Assembly: GCF_000067165.1 (NCBI RefSeq)
Contig: NC_010162.1
Coordinates: forward strand, 5,711,001 to 5,775,000
DNA: 64,000 bases
Direction of reading: 5' to 3'
Source of the DNA: Sorangium cellulosum So ce56
GTDB lineage: Bacteria; Myxococcota_A; Polyangia; Polyangiales; Polyangiaceae
Under the pieces are notes generated by a model. It did not search any database and was not told the DNA's origin. It saw only the letters and a list, made by a program, of their open reading frames with translations. This document shows, piece after piece, positions 54,301-63,300 of this stretch (the stretch's first letter is position 1; the number at the start of each line of letters is the position of its first letter). A program made the translations under genes and the position numbers.

Positions 54301-57300
54301 CTTGCTGCGGCTCGCGCCTCCGCCGTCGGGCCGGTAATAAGCGTCTCCGTCCCACCGGTGCGGCGGCACCTCGCCGATGCACGAGCGGCCCGCCTTGAGG
54401 TTCTCCCAGAACTCGCGGACATCGGCGGCCTCCGGGTAGCGGCCGCCGATGCCGATGATGGCGAACTCCCCGCCGCTCGCCGCGCCCGGCCGGACGAGAT
54501 CCGGCGCCGACTCGCGCCGGCGCTGCGAGGAGACCGGCGCGATGTCCTCGCTGCGCCCGGCCGCGACCTCGGCACCGACGTCGCCATCGACCTCCGCGAC
54601 GGCCGCGGCGCTCGCGCGCGGCGCGAGGCCGAGCGTCCGGCGCAGCGCTTCCTCGTGGCTCTCCAGGAGATAGGTGGCCACCTCGGCCACGGTCCTCCGC
54701 TCGAACACCAGCGTGGAGGGCATGTCGCCGAGATCCTTCGCGAAGGCGTCAGCGAGCTCCATCGCCAGCAAGGAGTCCACGCCATAGGCGTCGAACCCGG
54801 CGTCGCGGTCGAGCTCGGATCCGGCGATCTTCAGGACCCGCGCGATCACGCCTTTCACATACTCCTCGCAGCGCTCCTGGAGTTCGCGCGCGCTGCGCTC
54901 TGGCGCGGGAGCCACCGCGGCCAGCGCGGCCAGCCGAACAGGCGGCGGCGCGGCGTCCGCAGCGGGCGTGACATCCCTCCGCGCCGCCGGAGCGCGCGCC
55001 GCGGCTCCGTTCGCCGCCGGAGCGCGCGCCTCGGCTCCGTTCGCGGCCGCCCGGTCGCCACGGGCCGCCGCGCCCTGATCGCCCGCCACGGTGACGAGCC
55101 CATCACTCTCGGCCACGAACACGCACTGGGCCATGTCCTCCACGGCGACCCCGGGCAGGCCGTGCCGCTGGATGCCCCGAAAGCCGCTCACCCCCAGCAG
55201 ATCCGACCAGCGCGCGGTCGATAACAAGGGGGAGCTGGGCAAGCGCAGGGGCGCGTCCTCGAACAGCCACCACCCCTCGGTCAGGCCGAAGGTGAGCGTG
55301 GCGAAATCCTGGGTGCGCGTCGCCTCGTTGAGGACCAGGAGGCCGTTCGCCCGGAGCAGCGCCCTCACGCGGCCCAGAGTGTGCTCGATGCGCCGCGTGG
55401 CGTGGAGGACGTTCGTCGCAAGGACGATATCCACGCTGCCAGGCTCGAACCCCTGGGGGCCCGGCTCGGCCTCGATGTCCAGCGCGGCGAAACGCGCGAA
55501 CGGGTACGCCGGAGCGAACACCTTCTCCCCGTGGCGGACGAGATGCGAAGAGCAGTCGGTATAGGCGTAGTGGACCCGGGCACCCAGCCGGGCGAGCGCA
55601 TCGAGCACGAGAGCGCTCGTGCCGCCGGTCCCGGCGCCCACCTCGACGATGTGGATCGCCGGTCCGGGCTCCCGCGCGAGCCGCTCCTCGACGTACGCGA
55701 CGACGACCTCCGCGACCAGGCGGTTGTGGAAGTCCGTGACGGCGTTCCCTTGATAGATGCGCTCGACGCGGTCCATGGATCCGCGCGGAAACAGCACCTC
55801 CGTCGCCTGCTTGCGCCCGGTGAGCACCGCCGGGTACTCGGCCAGGCGATCCCACACGAGCTCGATGGACGGGGCCGCCTCGGGGTGGCGCGCCGCGAGG
55901 GCGGCGCCGCCGCCGGAAACGGGCGCGACAGGCTCCGCGAGCGCGCGCACGACGTAGTCGTCGCCCGCGCGCTCCAGGTACCCGCCCTCGCAGAGCATGC
56001 GCAGGAGGGCGTGGAACAGCCGCTCATGCGCGGAGACGACGCCGAGCCGCGCCCGCAAGGCCGGCTCGGTCCAGCGCTCGCCGATCGCCAGGAAGACGCC
56101 CATCCACCGGAACATCTCGGCGAGCGCACGGCGCGCGCTGGCCCCGAGCGCCTCGATGGCGGCGCGGCAGCGCTCGATCGCGCCCGCGTCGAGCGGCGGC
56201 TGGAGCCCCCGGCGCGCGATCGCCTCGAGGACCGAGGGGGCCGGCTCCGCCTGCTCGAGGAGCCTCCGGGTCGAATCCACGCCCACGTGGGCCAGCACCG
56301 CGGCGCTGGCCTTGATGGCCGCGACCTGGATCTGCCGCGAGGCCAGGATCGCCTCGATGGCCGCCATGCCATCCTCGTCGCCGATCGGCTCGACGCCCGC
56401 CATCTCCAGGCGCTGCACGAGCTCCGGGCTGACGTCCCCGACGGAGCGCCAGTATCCCCAGTTGATGGTCTTGACCGGATAAGGCCGCTGCCGCGCGAGG
56501 TGGTGAGCGGCCGCGTCGGTGAACACGCTGCCGGCCGCGTAGCCGGCCTGCTTTGCGTTCACCTGGAAGGCGCTCGCCGACGAGAAGAACACCATGAAAT
56601 CGAGCGGCTCGCCGGCGAACAGCGCGTCCACGATCCCGCTGCCATCGATCTTGGGCGAGAGCTCGCGCGCGAACGTCGCCTCGTCCAGCTCCGCGAGCGA
56701 GCGCTGGTGGAGGACCAGGGCCGAGTGGACGACGCCGTGGATCGCGCCGAAGCGCGCCCGCACCTCCCCCACCGTGCGCCTCATGCTCTCGAGATCGGCG
56801 ACGTCCGCCCTCAGGTACAGCGCCTCGCCGCCGAGCGCCTCGATCGCGGCGAGCTCGCGGCGCATGGCGTCGTCGAGCTCCCGACGCCCGACGAGCGCCA
56901 CGCGGGCGCGCACCCGGGTGGCCAGGTGACGGGCGAACGCGAGCCCGATCCGGCCCGATCCGCCGATGATCAGGTAGACCCCGCGCTCGCGGAAGGGCGG
57001 CTCGCTCGCAGGGAGATCCAGCGGGACGAGGCGCCGGGTGTAGCGAGCGCCGGCGCGGATCAGGACCTCCTGGGCTCGCGCCGAGCAGGGCTCGGCGAGG
57101 ATTGCCTGCGCGACATCCTGGAGCTCGCCGGGCGAGGCCCCCTCACGGAGCGGCGCGCCGTCGATGTCCAGGCAGCACACCCGAATCGAGGGGTGCTCCT
57201 TGGCGATCACCTTGGTCAGCCCGTACAGGGCGGCGCCGAGCGGGCTCACCGCGTCGTCGCGGTGGAGCGGGATCGCCTGGACACCGACCGTCTTCAGCGA

Positions 57301-60300
57301 GAACGGCTCCCGGAACGCGGGGTGGAGGCTGAGGGCCTTGTAGAAGCGGAACAGCGCCGAGACCCCGTGCGCCGCGCTCCGGCGGGACGCCGCGAGATCC
57401 GCGGCGACGCCGCCGCGCGCCTCGCCCAGGAAGTACACGGTGTCCAGCTGGGATACCGAGCGGAGGCAGGGCTCGAACGAGGCGGTGTCCTCCACGTTCA
57501 CCGTCCAGCGGCCGTCGCCGCGCGGCCGCGCCGCCATGCCCAGCTCGATCTCGATCACCCTCGCCCCGCCATGGGCCTGCACGAGGGCGTCTTTCAACGC
57601 CGCGGCGGAGGGGTGATGCACGATGATCGTCGCGGGCCCGGCGCTCGCTCCGCGCTGGACGTCTACGCGCCGGCCTTGCGGCGGCGGCAAAGGCGCGGAT
57701 TGCCACGCCGGCAGGAAGTAGAACGGCCGCGCGGGGCGCGGCAGCGGCTGCGTGGGGTGCGGCAGCGTCTGCGTGGCGCGAGGCAGCGGCTGCGTGGCGC
57801 GAGGCAGCGGCTGCGTGGGGCGCGGCAGCGGCCGTGAGGCCAGCCCGTGGACGCGCGCAGAGACGCGCCCGGACGCGTCCAGCAGCGTCATCTGGAAGGT
57901 CTGGGCGCCGTCGCCGCGGAGATGGGCGAACATGCGGGCGCCCGGCGGCCGGAGCAGCTCGACCCGCTCCACGGAGAAGGGCATGACGGGGCTGCTCGAC
58001 TGCCCCTCCCCGGACACCAGGGCGAGCGCGGCGTGAAGCGCGCTGTCCATGAGCACCGGATGGAGATGGTAGCGATCCAGCTCCGCCGCGGCGGAGGCCG
58101 GCAGCGCGAGCGCGGCCAGGGCCTCGCCGTCTCCGACCCAGACCTGCTCGACCGCACGGCAGTGAGGCCCGTAGTCCATGCCCATCTGCCGGTAGCGGGC
58201 GTACAGCGCCTCGCCCTCCACCCGATCGCGGCAGCGCGTCTGGATGGACTCGATGGCCTCGACCATCTCGCCCTCCTCGGCGTCCGAGGAGGCGCCGTCG
58301 AGGACGAGCTTCCCCTTCGCATGGAGGACGGGCGCCGCCGGATCACCTCCCAGGACCTCGAACATCGCTGCGCCGTCCTCCTCGCGGACGGCGAGGCGCA
58401 GATCCAGCCGGGCGCCCTCCAGCGCAGCAGGCCGCACCCAGTACACCTTGGCCAGCGCCACGCGCTGCGCTCCCCAGATGTGCCGCGCGGCGGCGAACGC
58501 CATCTCCAGGTGGGCGACGCCCGGGAGGATGGCGCGCGACGCCACCCGGTGATCCGTGAGGAGCGGCGCGTCTGCGCCGAGCCCACCGCGGAACGTGAGC
58601 CCCTGTCCGAGGCTCGAAGCGCCGTCGAGGCGCGCGAGCAGCGGATGCTCGCGCGCGGGCTCCTTCTCCCTCGCCAGCTCGGCGGGGTCGAGATCGGCGA
58701 GCCAGTAGCGTTCCCGGGCAAAGGGATACGTCGGCAAGGGCACCCGCCGCGCCTTGCGCTCGGGAAAGAGGGCCTTCCAGTCGATGTCCGCCCCGGCGAC
58801 CCAGAGCGCAGCGATCCGATCGAGGCGACCCCCTTCGGCGAGCGCCGGGAGGCTCTCCTGCTCGACCCCGCTCCTGGCCGGGCCGTGGCGGCCCGCGGCC
58901 CGACCCCGGAAGACGCCGGAGGCAGCGCCGGGATCGCGGCAGAACGCGGCGAGCTTCTCCTCGAGCTCGGCCGCGGTCGAGACGACCAGCGCGAGCCGCT
59001 CGGCCATGGGCTCGCGGCCCACCTGCAGGGTGTACGCGAGATCGGTGAGGCGACCTCGGACGGCGCCACGGACGACCGCGCTCCCGCGCACAGCGGCGCC
59101 CTCCGAGCGCTCCGCCAGCGAGCGGGCGAGCCCGCGCACCGAGCTCCGGGAGAGGACGTCGGGGTCGAGATCGCGGTGGAACCGCTCGCGGATCTGCTGG
59201 CCCACGCGGACGAGCGCGGGGGGATCGACGCCGAGCTCCTCGAGCTCGAGCTCGGGATCGACGTCGGCCGCGCGCACGCCGAGCGGCTCGGTCAGGATCT
59301 CGATCAGGGCGTCCTCGATCGCCCTCTCCGCCGCGGCGCCGCCCTGCGCCGCGCCGTTGCCGGCGGCGCTGTCTCCGGCCGGGCGCCGCACGAAGTCGAG
59401 GAGGCGCCCCGCGAGCTCCGCGAGCTGCGCTGGCTTGCGGGCCGACAGGATCACGAGCTGGGCCCGAGGGGCCGGCTCTCCCGGGCCGTCCGCCTCGGGC
59501 GCGTGCTCCTCGAGCAGGACGTGCACGTTGTTGCCGCCCGCGCCGAAGGAGCTGATCCCGGCGCGGCGCGGGTAGCGGGCGCGCCCCTGCTGGCCGGGCA
59601 CCTCCGGCGGCTGCCACGCGGCTAGCTCGCGCTGCACGTGGAAGGGCGACGCGTCGAAATCGATATTGGGGTTCGGCGGATCGGCGTGGAGCGAAGGGGC
59701 GAGCTGCCTGTGCTCGAGCTGGAGCAGCACCTTCGTCAGCGCGGCGATGCCCGCGGCCGCCTCCAGGTGGCCGATGTTCGATTTGACCGTCCCGAGGGCG
59801 CGAGAGCGGGCCGGAAGCCCCGGAAACGCCGCGGCCAGGCCGGTCATCTCGATGGGATCGCCCAGGGACGTGCCGGTGCCGTGCGCCTCGACGTAGCTGA
59901 CGCTCTCGGGCTCGAAGCCGGCCGCGCTCAGGGCATCCCGGATCAAGGCGCCGTGGGCCTCGGGGTTGGGCACCGTGTAGCCGCTGCTCCGGCCGCCGTG
60001 GTTGATGGCCGTCCCCTTGATCACGGCGTGGATGTGGTCGCCGTCTTCGAGGGCCCTGGACAGCGGCTTCAGCAGGACGGCGCCCACCCCTTCTCCGGGC
60101 ACGTAGCCGTCCCCTCCCTGGCCGAAGCCCCGGCAGCGGCCGTCGGTCGACACCATGCGGCCCTGGGAGAGATACAGGTACTTCATCGGGTGGACGGTGA
60201 CGTTCACGCCGCCGGCGAGCGCCATCTCGCACTCGCCGCGCCGGATGCTCTCGCACGCGAGGTGGATGGCGGTGAGCGAGGACGAGCACATGGTGTCCAC

Positions 60301-63300
60301 GGCCAGGCTGGGCCCGCGCCAATCGAAGCAATACGAGACCCGGTTGGCGATGGAGGCGAAGATGGATGCCGGGAGGACGGTGCTGCGGCCGGCGCGCTCG
60401 GCGCCGAGGAGCTGGTACTGGCCCCACATCACACCTGCGAACACGCCGACCCGCCGCTTCGCGAGCGCGCCTCGCGCGTACCCCGCGTTCTCCAGCGTGG
60501 CCCACGCGGTCTCCAGGAACAGCCGCTCCTGCGGGTCCATGAGCTCCGCCTCGCGCGGAGCGATGTTGAAGACCAGCGGATCGAACCTGTCGACGTCGCT
60601 GAGGAACCCGCCCCACCGCGTGTAGGTCTTCCCCAGCTTGCCCACCTCCGGATCGTAGTAGGCGTCCACGGGGAAGCGGTCCGCCGGCACCTCGGTGATG
60701 CAGTCCCTCCCGGCCGCGAGGTTCTCCCAGAAGGCGTCGAGATCGTCCGCCATCGGGTAGCGGCCGCTCACGCCGATCACGGCGATGTCATCCGCCGGCG
60801 CCGCGACCGCGGCAGGGAGGCGCGCGCTCAGGCCGTTCTCGGGCCGGGCCGGCCCGGCGTGGCCGGCGTCCGTCCAGGTCTCGGGCGCGCCGCGGTGAGG
60901 CGCCGGCGGCTGCCCAGGCGCCAGGAACGCCCGAAGCCGCTCGGCGCTCCCCTCGGCGACCATCATCACGGCGGTCCGGGCGCGGAGGCCCCGCTCGAAC
61001 GCCGCGATGCCGGCGGCCGTGCTCAGCGCCTTCATGCCCGTGGCCTGCCACAGCGCCTGCTCCGTCGCGGCGTCCACCCGCATCCCGCCCTCGGCCCACA
61101 GGGGCCACGCGACGGAGAGGGAGCGCCCGTGCGCTCCGCTGGCCGCGCGGCCTTCGACGAGCTGATCGAGGAAGCGGTTGGCGAACGCATAGTCGCACTG
61201 GCCCGCGTTCCCGGTGATCCCCGCGGAGGAAGAGAAGGCGACGAAGAGGTCGAGCGGCTCGCTCCGGGTGAGCGCGTCGAGGTGCGCGCCTCCGTGAACC
61301 TTGGGCCCGAGGACCGCGTCCACGTGCTCGCGGGTCTTGCGCGGGATCAGGGCGTCCCGGAGGACCCCGGCCGCGTGAATGACGCCGTGGAGCTCGCCGA
61401 AGCGGGCCCTCGCGAGCTCGATCACGCGCGCCACGTCCTCTCTCCGGCTCACGTCCGCGACGACGTAGAGGACCTCGGCGCCCCGGGCGCGCAGCGCGTC
61501 GTGGCGCCGCTGCTTGTCCGCGTCGAGCGGCGAGCGGCCGCAGAGCACGAGCCTCGCGCGCGCCCTGTCGACGAGGTGCTCCGCGAAGCGCCAGCCGATG
61601 CCGCCCATGCCGCCGGTGATGAGGTGAACGCCGCCCTGCCGGAGCGGCAGGCCTGCGGGGGCATCGCCGGGAAGCTCGATCTCCCGCAGGCGGCGGACCT
61701 GGCGCTTGCCCCCATGGTAACGGACCTCGACGTCGTCAGGGGCCTCGATGAGCTCGGCGAGCAAGAGATCGGCCGCGCTGGCGAGGTCCTCGGGCAGGCC
61801 GATCGACTTGTAGACAGCGCGCGGGCTCTCGAGGCGCACGGAGCGCGCAAAGCCGCCGAACGCAGCGTCCCACGCCGCGGGGCGGCCGCCCCGGTCGAGG
61901 TGGGCGTGGAGCAGCGTGATCCTGCCCGCCGGACCGCGGGCGAGCAGCGCCTGGGTCAGGGGAAGCACTGTGTGGAGACCGCGGGCGAGCCCGTCCTCCA
62001 GGGAGCCCGCCGGCCGGCATCCGTGGAGGATGTGGCCAGGAACGTCGCCCCGGGCAGCCAAGGCATCCAGGAGCAGCTGGCAGTCCTCGGCGCTGGCAGC
62101 GCGGATCTCGTAGCGATCGGCGCCGAGCGCGCGGAAGGCGGCGCCGAGGGAGACCTGGGTCACCGCCTGCCCCCGCGACGCGAGCGCCCGCGCGAGCGCC
62201 TCGTCGTCGGAGACGAGCAGGATCCGCGCGGGAGCGCCGGCGCGCGCGCCCGGCGACAGCGGCGCGTCTTCCCAGGTGGGCGCGAAGGCCAGGAGCTGAG
62301 CCGGCGCGTGCGCCGCCGGGTCCGGGCCCGGCGCCGGCTCCGGCTTCCCTGTCGTGTCCGAGGACAACGCGCTCACCCACGCGCCGGCGTGGTGCTCCAG
62401 CAGGTGATCCGTGAGCTCCCTTACACTCTTGTACTCGAACAGGAGCGTCGGATAGAGCCGTTTCCCAAGCCTCCGCTCGAGATCGCGCACCATCTGCAGG
62501 AGGTTCGTGGACTCCAGGCCCTGATCGTAGAACCCGTCCTCCAGAGAGATCTCGTCGGCAGGCCGGCCCGACGCGGACGCGACCATGTCGATGAGCTCTC
62601 GCTCCACGAGCGCCCGGGAGAGCGCAGGGCGCGCCGCCGGGGCGGCCGCGCTCTCGCGCGGGGCGGCTGCGTCGGCCACGCGGCCTGCTGCGGGCGCAGG
62701 CGCGGGAGACGGCGCGACACGTGGCGCGACGGTGCCTGTCGCCGCGGCCGCCGCGCCGTCGGCCAGATCGAGCCGGGTCAGCGAGGCCTGGGACCGGATC
62801 CGCTTGATCGAGAGGTTCCTGAACCACGCGAGCGGATTGCCCGCCTCATCGAAGAGATCGATGTCGATGTGGAAGATGTCCTCCGAAGCCGGCCGCCGCG
62901 CGTCCTGGCCTCGGAAGAGGACATGGCACCGCTCGCCGGAGCCCCTGAAGGCGCGGAACGCCTCCAGGTAGATGGGGATGCAGGGCTTGGTGGCCGAGGG
63001 CGCGGAGGGATCGAGCTTGGCCGGGACCAGGGTCGAGCAGTCGAGGAAGGCGGGGTGGACGTGGAAGTCGCGGCGATGTCGGCTCGCCAGCTCGCCCAGG
63101 TGGAGCTCCGCGAGGACGAAGCCGTCGCCCCGGTGGATCCTCCCGCGCCCCTTCATGAACTCGAAGTGCTGGATCTCCATGGCCCGGGCGACGGCGTAGG
63201 CGTCGTCCACGTCCAGGGACTGCGCGGCCTGCCGCCTGAGGCGGTCGATGTCGAGCGGAGGCGGCGCGTCCGCCTCGGCGCGGTGGATCTCGCACTCGAA

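Noticed and set aside
56290..57700. KR2 as inactive because Asn after the Tyr is Ser (YAAGS)
   Set aside because: YAAGS/C is, from memory, common in trans-AT ketoreductases, so inactivity cannot be claimed.
55381..57837. 818-residue plus-strand frame over the PKS
   Set aside because: Antisense to KR, cMT and ACP domains with clear motifs.
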